The notes under the pieces were generated by a model. The model saw only the letters and a program-made list of their open reading frames with translations. It was not told the origin of the DNA and ran no database searches. Below, piece by piece: positions 29,626 to 43,660 of a stretch of 64,000 nt of DNA (position 1 is its first letter; the number at the start of each line of letters is the position of its first letter). The position numbers were made by a program, and so were the translations under genes. The DNA is from Megachile rotundata (lineage: Eukaryota; Arthropoda; Insecta; Hymenoptera; Megachilidae), in contig NW_027474077.1 in NCBI RefSeq assembly GCF_050947335.1, forward strand, positions 1 to 64,000, given 5' to 3'.

Positions 29626-29708
29626 GATCGATAGAACGAGAATTACTATACTCACTACTCTTAGTATTATCAATCTAACTCATATTATTAGCCATATTAT
29701 GCTTATAT
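29626..29708. repeat. Example of the GAGAATT/TCACTAC monomer class
   Basis: Changes from the reference are C15G, T28C, T30C and T39G, giving CGAGAATTA, ACTCACTAC and CTTAGTATT. These recur together throughout. A common subtype also has C12T (AATGAGAATT) and A48C (TATCACTC), as near 2822-2904 and 51,036-51,118. A further subtype keeps C15 but has the T28C/T30C/T39G set. The class is very often followed by the TATCGATA class. Confidence 0.9.
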
Positions 29709-30819
29709 TATCGATAGAACGACAATTACTATACTTATTACTGTTATTATTATCAATCTAACTCATATTATTAGCCATATTAAGCTTATATGATCGATAG
29801 AACGACAATTACTATATTCATTTCCCTTATTATTATCAATCTAACTCATATTATTAGCCATATTATGCTTACATGATCGACAGAACGTCAATTACAATAT
29901 TCATTTCTCTTACTATTATCAATCTAACTCATATTATTAGCCATATTATGCTTATATGATCGATAGAACAACAATTACTATACTTATTACACTCACTGTT
30001 ATCAATCTAACTCATATTATTAGCCATATTATGCTTATATGATCGACAGAACGACAATTACTATACTTATTACTCTCATTATTATCAGCCTAACTCATAT
30101 TATTAGCCATATTATGCTTATATGATCGATAGAACGACAATTACTATACTTATTACTCTTATTATTATCAATCTAACTCATATTATTAACCATATTATGC
30201 AGATATGATCGATAGAACTACTGTTACTATACTCGTTACTCTTATTATTATCAATCTAACTCATATTATTAACCATATTATGCAGATATGATCGATAGAA
30301 AGACAATTACTATACTCATTTCTCTTATTATTATCAATCTAACTCATATTATTAGCCATATTATGCTTATATGATCGACAGAACGACAACTACTATACTT
30401 ATTACTCTTATTATTATCAATCTAACTCATATTATTAGCCATATTATGCTTATGTGATCGATAGAACGACAATTACTATACTTATTACTGTTATTATTAT
30501 CAATCTAACTCATATTATTAGCCATATTATGCTTAAATGATCGATAGAACTACAATTACTATACTTAATTCTCTTATTGTTATCAATCTAACTCGTATTA
30601 TTAGCCATATTATGCTTAAATGACCGATAGAACGACAATTACTATACTTATTACTCTTATTATTATCAATCTAACTCATATTATTAGCCATATTATGCTT
30701 ATATGATCGATAGAACGACAAATACTATACTTATTACTCTTATTATTATCAATCTAACTCATATTATTAACCATATTATGCAGATATGATCGATAGAACT
30801 ACAATTACTATACTCATTA

Positions 30820-33800
30820 CTCTTATTATTATCAATCTAACTCATATTATTAGCCATATTATGCTTCAATGATCGATAGAACTACAATTACTATACTCAT
30901 TACTCTTATTATTATCAATCTAACTCATATTATTAGCCATATTATGCTTATATGATCGATAGAACGAGAATTACTGTACTCACTACTCTTAGTATTATCA
31001 ATGTAACTCATATTATTAGCCATATTATGCTTATATTATCGATAGAACGACAATTACTGTACTTATTACTGCTATTATTATCAATCTAACTCATATTATT
31101 AGCCATATTATGCTTATATGATCGATGGAATGAGAATTACTGTACTCACTACTCTTAGTATTATCACTCTAACTCATATTATTAGCCATATTATGCTTAT
31201 ATGATCGATAGAACGACAAATACTATACTTATTACTCTTATTATTATCAATCTAACTCATATTATTAACCATATTATGCAGATATTATCGATAGAACTAC
31301 AATTACTATACTCATTACTCTTATTATTATCAATCTAACTCATATTATCAGCCATATTATGCTTAAGTGATCGATATAACTACAATTACTATACTCATTA
31401 CTCTTAGTAATATCAATCTAACTCATATTATTACCCATATTATGCTTATATTATCGATAGAACGACAATTACTATACTTATTACTCTTAGTATTATCAAT
31501 CTAACTCATATTATTAGCCATATTATGATTATATGATCGATAGAACGAGAATTACTATACTCACTACTCTTAGTATTATCAATCTAACTCATATTATTAG
31601 CCATATTATGCTTATATTATCGATAGAACGACAATTACTATACTTATTACTGTTATTATTATCAATCTGACTCATATTATTAGCCATATTATGCTTAAAT
31701 GGCCGATAGAACGACAATTACTATACTTATTACTCTTATTATTATCAATCTAACTCATATTATTAGCCATATTATGCTTATATTATCGATAGAACGACAA
31801 TTACTATACTTATTACTGTTATTATTATCAATCTAACTCATATTATTAGCCATATTATGCTTAAATGATCGATAGAACGACAATTACTATACTTATTACT
31901 CTTATTATTATCAATCTAACTCGTATTATTAGCCATATTATGCTTATATGATCGATAGAACGACAAATACTATACCTATTACTCTTATTATTATCAATCT
32001 AACTCATATTATTAGCCATATTATGCTTATATGATCGATAGAATGAGAATTACTATACTCACTACTCTTAGTATTATCACTCTAACTCATATTATTAGCC
32101 ATATTATGCTTATATGATCGAGAGAACGACAATTACTATACTTACTACTCTTATAGTTATCAATCTAACTCATATTATTAGCCATATTATGCTTATATGA
32201 TCGGTAGAATGAGAATTACTATACTCACTACTCTTAGTATTATCACTCTAACTCATATTATTAGCATTATTATGCTTATATGATCGATAGAACGACAATT
32301 ACTGTACTTATTACTCTTATTATTATCAATCTAACTCATATTATTAGCCATATTATGCTGATCTGATCGATAGAACGACATTCACTATACTTATTACACT
32401 CACTATTATCAATCTAACTCATATTATTAACCATATTATGCAGATATGATCGATAGAACGACAATTACTATACTTATGACTCTTATTATTATCATTCTAA
32501 CTCGTATTATTAACCATATTATGCTTATATGATCGATAGAACGACAATTACTATACATATTATTCTTATTTTTATCAACCCAACTCATATTATTCGCCAT
32601 ATTATGCTTAAATGATCGATAGAACGACAATTACTATACTTATTACTGTTATTATTATGAATCTGACTCATATTATTAGCCATATTATGCTTATATGATC
32701 GATAGACCTACAATTACTATACTCATTACTCTTATTATTATCAATCCAACTCATATTATTACCCGTATTATGCTGATATGATCGATAGAACGACATTCAC
32801 TATACTTATTACACTCACTATTATCAATCTAACTCATATTATTAGCCATACTATGCTTATATGCTCGATAGTACGACAATTACTATACTCATTGCTCTTA
32901 CTATTATCAATCTAACTCATATTATTAACCATATTATGCAATTATGATCGATAGAACGACAATTACTGTACTTATTACACTTATTATTATCAATCTAACT
33001 CATATTATTAGCCATATTATGCTTATATGATCGATAGAATGACAATTACTATACTTATTACTCTTATTATTATCATTCTAACTCATGCTATTAGCCATAT
33101 TATGGTTATATGATCGACATAACGACAATTACTATACTCATTACTCTTATTATTATCAATCTAACTCATATTATTAGCCATATTATGCTTATATGATCGA
33201 TAGAACGACAATTACTATACTCACTACTCTTAGTATTATCAATCTAAGTCATATTATTAGCCATATGATGCTTATATGATCGATAGAACGACAATTACTA
33301 TACTTATTACTCTTATTATTATCATTCTAACTCATATTATTAACCATATTAAGCAGATATGAACGATAGAGCTACAATTGCTGTACTCATTACTCTTATT
33401 ATTATCAATCTAACTCATATTATTAGCCATATGATGCTTATATGATCGATAGAACGACAATTACTATACTTATTACACTTATTATTATCAATCTAACTCA
33501 TATTATTAACCATATTATGCAGATATGATCGATCGAACGACAATTACTATACTTATTACACTTATTATTATCAATCTAACTCATATTATTAGCTATACTA
33601 TGCTTATATGATCGATGGTACGACAATTACTATACTCATTGCTCTTACTATTATCAATCTAACTCATATTATTAACCATATTATGCAATTATGATCGATA
33701 GAACGACAATTACTATACTTATTACACTTATTATTATCAATCTAACTCATATTATTAGCCATATTATGCTTATATGATCGATAGAACGACAATTACTATA

Positions 33801-34071
33801 CTTATTACTCTTATTATTATCAATCTAACTCATATTATTAGCCATATTCTGCTTATATGAGCGATAGAACGACAATTACTATATTTATTACACTCACTAT
33901 TATCAATCTAACTCATATTATTAACCATATTTTGCAGATATGATCGATAGAACGACAATTACTCTACTCATTACTCTTATTATTATCAATCTAACTCATG
34001 CTATTAGCCATATTATGGTTATATGATCGATATAACGACAATTACTATACTTATTACTCTTATTATTATCA
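30820..34071. repeat. 62/63-monomer-offset block, copy 1
   Basis: This 3.25-kb stretch matches 35,966-39,300. The offset is 5,146 bases (62 monomers) as far as about 31,785 and 5,229 bases (63 monomers) after it, so this copy lacks one monomer, of the GAGAATT class, that the other retains at about 36,925-37,015. Several substitutions separate the copies, for example ATGTAACTC at 31,001 against ATCTAACTC, ATGCTCGATAG at 32,862 and TTTTGCAG at 33,930. The pair is more diverged than the 52- and 53-monomer tandems. Confidence 0.85.
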
Positions 34072-34391
34072 ATCTAACTAATATTATTAACCATATTATG
34101 CAGATATAATCGATAGAACGACAATTACTATACTTATTACTCTTATTATTATCAATCTAACTCATATTATTAGCCATATTATGCTTATATGATCGATAGA
34201 ACGACAATTACTATACTCATTACTCTTATTATTATCAATCTAACTCATATTATTAGCCATATTATGCTTATATGATCGATAGAACGACAATTACTATACT
34301 CGCTACTCTTAGTATTATCAATCAAACTCATATTATTAGCCATATTATGCTTATATTATCGATAGAACGACAATTACTATACTTATTACTG

Positions 34392-35184
34392 TTATTATTA
34401 TCAATCTAACTCATATTATTAGCCATATTATGCTTATATGATCGACAGAACGACAACTACTATACTTATTACTCTCATTATTATCAATCTAACTCATATT
34501 ATTAGCCATATTATGCTTATGTGATCGATAGAACGACAATTACTATACTTATTACTCTCATTATTATCAATCTAACTCATATTATTACCCATATTATGCT
34601 TATATTATCGATAGAACGACAATTACTATACTTATTACTCTTATTATTATCAATCTAACTCATATTATTAGCCATATTATGGTTAAATGATCGATAGAAC
34701 GACAATTACTATACTTATTACTCTTATTATTATCAATCTAACTCGTATTATTAGCCATATTATGCTTATATGATCGATAGAACGACAAATACTATGCTCA
34801 CTACTCTTAGTATTATCAATCTAACTCATATTATTAGCCATATTATGATTATATGATCGATAGAACGAGAATTACTATACTCACTACTCTTAGTATTATC
34901 AATCTAACTCATATTATTAGCCATATTATGCTTATATTATCGATAGAACGACAATTACTATACTTATTACTCTTATTATTATCAATCTAACTCGTATTAT
35001 TAGCCATATTATGCTTATATGATCGATAGAACGACAAATACTATACATATTACTCTTATTATTATCAATCTAACTCATATTATTAGCCATATTATGCTTA
35101 TATGATCGATAGAACGACAATTACTATATTCATTTCTCTTATTATTATCAATCTAACTCATATTATTAGCCATATTATGCTTAT
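34392..35184. repeat. 98-monomer-offset copy of 26,258-27,050
   Basis: This 793-bp stretch matches 26,258-27,050 at an offset of 8,134 bases, with GACAACTACTA, TATTACCCATATT, ATGGTTAAATG and AATACTATGCTCAC all in place. From 35,185 the closest match changes to about 25,059 onward (122 monomers), so two source segments are joined here. The gap 34,072-34,391 holds ordinary monomers only. Confidence 0.82.
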
Positions 35185-35965
35185 ATGATCGATAGAACAA
35201 CAATTACTATACTTATTACACTCACTGTTATCAATCTAACTCATATTATTAGCCATATTATGCTTATATGATCGACAGAACGACAATTACTATACTTATT
35301 ACTCTCATTATTATCAGCCTAACTCATATTATTAGCCATATTATGCTTATATGATCGATAGAACGACAATTACTATACTCATTACTCTTATTATTATCAA
35401 TCTAACTCATGTTATTAGCCATATTAAGCTTATATGATCGATAGAACGACAATTACTATATTCATTTCCCTTATTATTATCAATCTAACTCATATTATTA
35501 GCCATATTATGCTTACATGATCGACAGAACGTCAATTACAATATTCATTTCTCTTACTATTATCAATCTAACTCATATTATTAGCCATATTATGCTTATA
35601 TGATCGATAGAACAACAATTACTATACTTATTACACTCACTGTTATCAATCTAACTCATATTATTAGCCATATTATGCTTATATGATCGACAGAACGACA
35701 ATTACTATACTTATTACTCTCATTATTATCAGCCTAACTCATATTATTAGCCATATTATGCTTATATGATCGATAGAACGACAATTACTATACTTATTAC
35801 TCTTATTATTATCAATCTAACTCATATTATTAACCATATTATGCAGATATGATCGATAGAACTACTGTTACTATACTCGTTACTCTTATTATTATCAATC
35901 TAACTCATATTATTAACCATATTATGCAGATATGATCGATAGAAAGACAATTACTATACTCATTT

Positions 35966-38900
35966 CTCTTATTATTATCAATCTAACTCATATTATTAGC
36001 CATATTATGCTTCAATGATCGATAGAACTACAATTACTATACTCATTACTCTTATTATTATCAATCTAACTCATATTATTAGCCATATTATGCTTATATG
36101 ATCGATAGAACGAGAATTACTGTACTCACTACTCTTAGTATTATCAATCTAACTCATATTATTAGCCATATTATGCTTATATTATCGATAGAACGACAAT
36201 TACTGTACTTATTACTGCTATTATTATCAATCTAACTCATATTATTAGCCATATTATGCTTATATGATCGATGGAATGAGAATTACTGTACTCACTACTC
36301 TTAGTATTATCACTCTAACTCATATTATTAGCCATATTATGCTTATATGATCGATAGAACGACAAATACTATACTTATTACTCTTATTATTATCAATCTA
36401 ACTCATATTATTAACCATATTATGCAGATATTATCGATAGAACTACAATTACTATACTCATTACTCTTATTATTATCAATCTAACTCATATTATCAGCCA
36501 TATTATGCTTAAATGATCGATATAACTACAATTACTATACTCATTACTCTTAGTAATATCAATCTAACTCATATTATTACCCATATTATGCTTATATTAT
36601 CGATAGAACGACAATTACTATACTTATTACTCTTAGTATTATCAATCTAACTCATATTATTAGCCATATTATGATTATATGATCGATAGAACGAGAATTA
36701 CTATACTCACTACTCTTAGTATTATCAATCTAACTCATATTATTAGCCATATTATGCTTATATTATCGATAGAACGACAATTACTATACTTATTACTGTT
36801 ATTATTATCAATCTGACTCATATTATTAGCCATATTATGCTTAAATGGCCGATAGAACGACAATTACTATACTTATTACTCTTATTATTATCAATCTAAC
36901 TCATATTATTAGCCATATTATGCTTATATGATCGATAGAACGAGAATTACTATACTCACTACTCTTAGTATTATCAATCTAACTCATATTATTAGCCATA
37001 TTATGCTTATATTATCGATAGAACGACAATTACTATACTTATTACTGTTATTATTATCAATCTAACTCATATTATTAGCCATATTATGCTTAAATGATCG
37101 ATAGAACGACAATTACTATACTTATTACTCTTATTATTATCAATCTAACTCGTATTATTAGCCATATTATGCTTATATGATCGATAGAACGACAAATACT
37201 ATACTTATTACTCTTATTATTATCAATCTAACTCATATTATTAGCCATATTATGCTTATATGATCGATAGAATGAGAATTACTATACTCACTACTCTTAG
37301 TATTATCACTCTAACTCATATTATTAGCCATATTATGCTTATATGATCGAGAGAACGACAATTACTATACTTATTACTCTTATAGTTATCAATCTAACTC
37401 ATATTATTAGCCATATTATGCTTATATGATCGATAGAATGAGAATTACTATACTCACTACTCTTAGTATTATCACTCTAACTCATATTATTAGCCTTATT
37501 ATGCTTATATGATCGATAGAACGACAATTACTGTACTTATTACTCTTATTATTATCAATCTAACTCATATTATTAGCCATATTATGCTGATCTGATCGAT
37601 AGAACGACATTCACTATACTTATTACACTCACTATTATCAATCTAACTCATATTATTAACCATATTATGCAGATATGATCGATAGAACGACAATTACTAT
37701 ACTTATGACTCTTATTATTATCATTCTAACTCATATTATTAACCATATTATGCTTATATGATCGATAGAACGACAATTACTATACATATTATTCTTATTT
37801 TTATCAACCCAACTCATATTATTCGCCATATTATGCTTAAATGATCGATAGAACGACAATTACTATACTTATTACTGTTATTATTATGAATCTGACTCAT
37901 ATTATTAGCCATATTATGCTTATATGATCGATAGACCTACAATTACTATACTCATTACTCTTATTATTATCAATCCAACTCATATTATTACCCGTATTAT
38001 GCTGATATGATCGATAGAACGACATTCACTATACTTATTACACTCACTATTATCAATCTAACTCATATTATTAGCCATACTATGCTTATATGATCGATAG
38101 TACGACAATTACTATACTCATTGCTCTTACTATTATCAATCTAACTCATATTATTAACCATATTATGCAATTATGATCGATAGAACGACAATTACTATAC
38201 TTATTACACTTATTATTATCAATCTAACTCATATTATTAGCCATATTATGCTTATATGATCGATAGAATGACAATTACTATACTAATTACTCTTATTATT
38301 ATCATTCTAACTCATGCTATTAGCCATATTATGGTTATATGATCGACATAAGGACAATTACTATACTCATTACTCTTATTATTATCAATCTAACTCATAT
38401 TATTAGCCATATTATGCTTATATGATCGATAGAACGACAATTACTATACTCACTACTCTTAGTATTATCAATCTAAGTCATATTATTAGCCATATGATGC
38501 TTATATGATCGATAGAACGACAATTACTATACTTATTACTCTTATTATTATCATTCTAACTCATATTATTAACCATATTAAGCAGATATGAACGATAGAG
38601 CTACAATTGCTGTACTCATTACTCTTATTATTATCAATCTAACTCATATTATTAGCCATATGATGCTTATATGATCGATAGAACGACAATTACTATACTT
38701 ATTACACTTATTATTATCAATCTAACTCATATTATTAACCATATTATGCAGATATGATCGATCGAACGACAATTACTATACTTATTACACTTATTATTAT
38801 CAATCTAACTCATATTATTAGCTATACTATGCTTATATGATCGATGGTACGACAATTACTATACTCATTGCTCTTACTATTATCAATCTAACTCATATTA

Positions 38901-39300
38901 TTAACCATATTATGCAATTATGATCGATAGAACGACAATTACTATACTTATTACACTTATTATTATCAATCTAACTCATATTATTAGCCATATTATGCTT
39001 ATATGATCGATAGAACGACAATTACTATACTTATTACTCTTATTATTATCAATCTAACTCATATTATTAGCCATATTCTGCTTATATGAGCGATAGAACG
39101 ACAATTACTATATTTATTACACTCACTATTATCAATCTAACTCATATTATTAACCATATTATGCAGATATGATCGATAGAACGACAATTACTCTACTCAT
39201 TACTCTTATTATTATCAATCTAACTCATGCTATTAGCCATATTATGGTTATATGATCGATATAACGACAATTACTATACTTATTACTCTTATTATTATCA
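35966..39300. repeat. 62/63-monomer-offset block, copy 2
   Basis: This is the second copy of 30,820-34,071. It keeps the monomer lost in the first copy. It contains the GCTGATCTG/ACATTCACT pair (37,586), the CAACCCAAC monomer (37,806) and the GAACGATAGAGCTACAATTG monomer (38,590). Its left 680 bases recur again at about 40,116-40,794. Confidence 0.85.
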
Positions 39301-42019
39301 GCCTAACTCATATTATTAGCCATATTATGCTTATATGATCGATAGAACGACAATTACTATACTCATTACTCTTATTATTATCAATCTAACTCATGTTATT
39401 AGCCATATTAAGCTTATATGATCGATAGAACGACAATTACTATATTCATTTCCCTTATTATTATCAATCTAACTCATATTATTAGCCATATTATGCTTAC
39501 ATGATCGACAGAACGTCAATTACAATATTCATTTCTCTTACTATTATCAATCTAACTCATATTATTAGCCATATTATGCTTATATGATCGATAGAACAAC
39601 AATTACTATACTTATTACACTCACTGTTATCAATCTAACTCATATTATTAGCCATATTATGCTTATATGATCGACAGAACGACAATTACTATACTTATTA
39701 CTCTCATTATTATCAGCCTAACTCATATTATTAGCCATATTATGCTTATATGATCGATAGAACGACAATTACTATACTTATTACTCTTATTATTATCAAT
39801 CTAACTCATATTATTAACCATATTATGCAGATATGATCGATAGAACTACTGTTACTATACTCGTTACTCTTATTATTATCAATCTAACTCATATTATTAA
39901 CCATATTATGCTTATAGGATCGATAGAACTACAATTACTATACTTATTACTCTTATTATTATCAATCTAACTCATATTATTAACCATATTATGCAGATAT
40001 GATCGATAGAACTACTGTTACTATACTCGTTACTCCTATTATTATCAATCTAACTCATATTATTAACCATATTATGCAGATATGATCGATAGAAAGACAA
40101 TTACTATACTCATTTCTCTTATTATTATCAATCTAACTCATATTATTAGCCATATTATGCTTCAATGATCGATAGAACTACAATTACTATACTCATTACT
40201 CTTATTATTATCAATCTAACTCATATTATTAGCCATATTATGCTTATATGATCGATAGAACGAGAATTACTGTACTCACTACTCTTAGTATTATCAATCT
40301 AACTCATATTATTAGCCATATTATGCTTATATTATCGATAGAACGACAATTACTGTACTTATTACTGCTATTATTATCAATCTAACTCATATTATTAGCC
40401 ATATTATGCTTATATGATCGATGGAATGAGAATTACTGTACTCACTACTCTTAGTATTATCACTCTAACTCATATTATTAGCCATATTATGCTTATATGA
40501 TCGATAGAACGACAAATACTATACTTATTACTCTTATTATTATCAATCTAACTCATATTATTAACCATATTATGCAGATATTATCGATAGAACTACAATT
40601 ACTATACTCATTACTCTTATTATTATCAATCTAACTCATATTATCAGCCATATTATGCTTAAATGATCGATATAACTACAATTACTATACTCATTACTCT
40701 TAGTAATATCAATCTAACTCATATTATTACCCATATTATGCTTATATTATCGATAGAACGACAATTACTATACTTATTACTCTTAGTATTATCACTCTAA
40801 CTCATATTATTAGCCTTATTATGCTTATATGATCGATAGAACGACAATTACTGTACTTATTACTCTTATTATTATCAATCTAACTCATATTATTAGCCAT
40901 ATTATGCTGATCTGATCGATAGAACGACATTCACTATACTTATTACACTCACTATTATCAATCTAACTCATATTATTAACCATATTATGCAGATATGATC
41001 GATAGAACGACAATTACTATACTTATGACTCTTATTATTATCATTCTAACTCATATTATTAACCATATTATGCTTATATGATCGATAGAACGACAATTAC
41101 TATACATATTATTCTTATTTTTATCAACCCAACTCATATTATTCGCCATATTATGCTTAAATGATCGATAGAACGACAATTACTATACTTATTACTGTTA
41201 TTATTATCAATCTAACTCATATTATTAGTCATATTATGCTTATATTATCGATAGAACGACAATTACTATACTTATTACTGTTATTATTATCAATCTAACT
41301 CATATTATTAGCCATATTATGCTTAAATGATCGATAGAACGACAATTACTATACTTATTACTCTTATTATTATCAATCTAACTCGTATTATTAGCCATAT
41401 TATGCTTATATGATCGATAGAACGACAAATACTATACTTATTACTCTTATTATTATCAATCTAACTCATATTATTAGCCATATTATGCTTATATGATCGA
41501 TAGAATGAGAATTACTATACTCACTACTCTTAGTATTATCACTCTAACTCATATTGTTAGCCATATTATGCTTATATGATCGAGAGAACGACAATTACTA
41601 TACTTATTACTCTTATAGTTATCAATCTAACTCATATTATTAGCCATATTATGCTTATATGATCGATAGAATGAGAATTACTATACTCACTACTCTTAGT
41701 ATTATCACTCTAACTCATATTATTAGCCTTATTATGCTTATATGATCGATAGAACGACAATTACTGTACTTATTACTCTTATTATTATCAATCTAACTCA
41801 TATTATTAGCCATATTATGCTGATCTGATCGATAGAACGACATTCACTATACTTATTACACTCACTATTATCAATCTAACTCATATTATTAACCATATTA
41901 TGCAGATATGATCGATAGAACGACAATTACTATACTTATTACTCTTATTATTATCATTCTAACTCATATTATTAACCATATTATGCTTATATGATCGATA
42001 GAACGACAATTACTATACA
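39301..42019. repeat. Satellite stretch with a 10-monomer deletion copy
   Basis: Only 83-bp monomers are present. The segment 39,301-39,911 resembles 35,317-35,927 (48 monomers). From about 40,116 to 40,794 it follows 35,966-36,644 at an offset of 4,150 (50 monomers); from 40,778 it follows 37,458 onward at 3,320 (40 monomers). Relative to its source it therefore lost exactly 830 bp, ten monomers, with the join inside 40,778-40,794. The GCTGATCTG marker then occurs twice only 11 monomers apart (40,906 and 41,819). Confidence 0.85.
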
Positions 42020-43660
42020 TATTTCTCTTATTATTATCAATCTAACTCATATTATTAGCCATATGATGCTTATATGATCGATAGAACGACAATTACTATA
42101 CTTATTACACTTATTATTATCAATCTAACTTATATTATTAGCCATATTATGCTTATATGATCGATAGACTGACAATTACTATACTTATTACTCTTATTAT
42201 TATCAATCTAACTCATATTATTAGCCATATTGTGCTTATATGAGCGATAGAACGACAATTACTATATTTATTGCACTCACTATTATCAATCTAACTCACA
42301 TTATTAGCCATATTATGCTTATATGATCGATAGTACGACAATTACTATACTCATTACTCTTATTATTATCAATCTAACTCATATTATTAACCATATTATG
42401 AAGATATGATCGATCGAACGACAATTACTATACTTATTACACTTATTATTATCAATCTAACTCATATTATTAGCCATACTATGCTTATATGATCGATAGT
42501 ACGACAATTACTATACTCGTTGCTCTTACTATTATCAATCAAACTCATATTATTAACCATATTATGCAATTATGATCGATAGAACGACAATTACTATACT
42601 TATTACACTTATTATTATCAATCTAACTCATATTATTAGCCATATTATGCTTATATGATCGATAGAATGACAATTACTATACTTATTACTCTTATTATTA
42701 TCAATCTAACTCATGCTATTAGCCATATTATGGCTATATGATCGATATAACGACAATTACTATACTTATTACTCTTATTATTATCAATCTAACTCACATT
42801 ATTAACCATATTATGCAGATATGATCGATAGAACTACAATTACTATATTCATTACTCTTATTATTATCAATCTAACTCATATTATTAGCCATATTATGCT
42901 TATATGATCGATAGAACGACAATTACTATACTTACTACTCTTAGTATTATCAATCTACCTCATATTATTAGCCATATGATGCTTATATGATCGATAGAAC
43001 GACAATTACTATACTTATCACACTTATTATTATCAATCTAACTTATATTATTAGCCATATTATGCTTATATGATCGATAGAACGACAATTACTATACTTA
43101 TTACTCTTATTATTATCAATCTAACTCATATTATTAGCCATATTGTGCTTATATGAGCGATAGAACGACAATTACTATATTTATTACACTCACTATTATC
43201 AATCTATCTCATATTATTAACCATATTATGCAGATATGATCGATAGAACGACAATTACTATACTTATTAGTCTTATTATTATCATTCTAACTCATATTAT
43301 TAACCATATTAAGCAGATATGATCGATAGAGCTACAATTACTGTACTCATTACTCTTATTATTATCAATCTAACTCATATTATTAGCCATATGATGCTTA
43401 TATGAGCAATAGAACGACAATTACTATATTTATTGCACTCACTATTATCAATCTAACTCACATTATTAGCCATATTATGCTTATATGATCGATAGTACGA
43501 CAATTACTATACTCATTACTCTTATTATTATCAATCTAACTCATATTATTAACCATATTATGCAGATATGATCGATCGAACGACAATTACTATACTTATT
43601 ACACTTATTATTATCAATCTAACTCATATTATTAGCCATACTATGCTTATATGATCGATA
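42020..43660. repeat. Left-domain sequence reappearing 365 monomers away
   Basis: This stretch carries the variants typical of the first 20 kb: ATGAAGATATGATCGATCG (42,398), CTCGTTGCTC (42,516), GCAATTATG (42,565) and TATATTTATTGCACTCAC. It aligns with about 11,725-13,365 at an offset of 30,295 bases (365 monomers), but with more substitutions than the local duplicates, for example GGCTATATG at 42,731, CATTAACC near 42,800 and the loss of the core CpG at 43,408 (GAGCAATAG). Confidence 0.8.

Larger units (their letters stand above)
28320..30819. repeat. Satellite stretch with first copy of the GCTTCAATG block
   Basis: This holds only 83-bp monomers. The unusual GCTTCAATG (28,622) recurs at 30,863, 36,009 and 40,159, offsets of 27, 62 and 50 monomers. 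AAATGGCCGATAG (29,539) recurs 26 monomers later (31,697) and again at 36,843, so the second copy has lost one monomer relative to this one. The part 29,768-30,366 matches 35,412-36,010 (68 monomers), including AAGCTTATATG, TCATTTCCC and TTACATGATCGACAG. Confidence 0.85.

Noticed and set aside
32436..32630. A 64-codon minus-strand frame sharing its start with the others
   Set aside because: It shares the same monomer-derived N-terminal part with substitutions and a different end. This is a satellite shadow with no ribosome-binding or splice context that could be supported.
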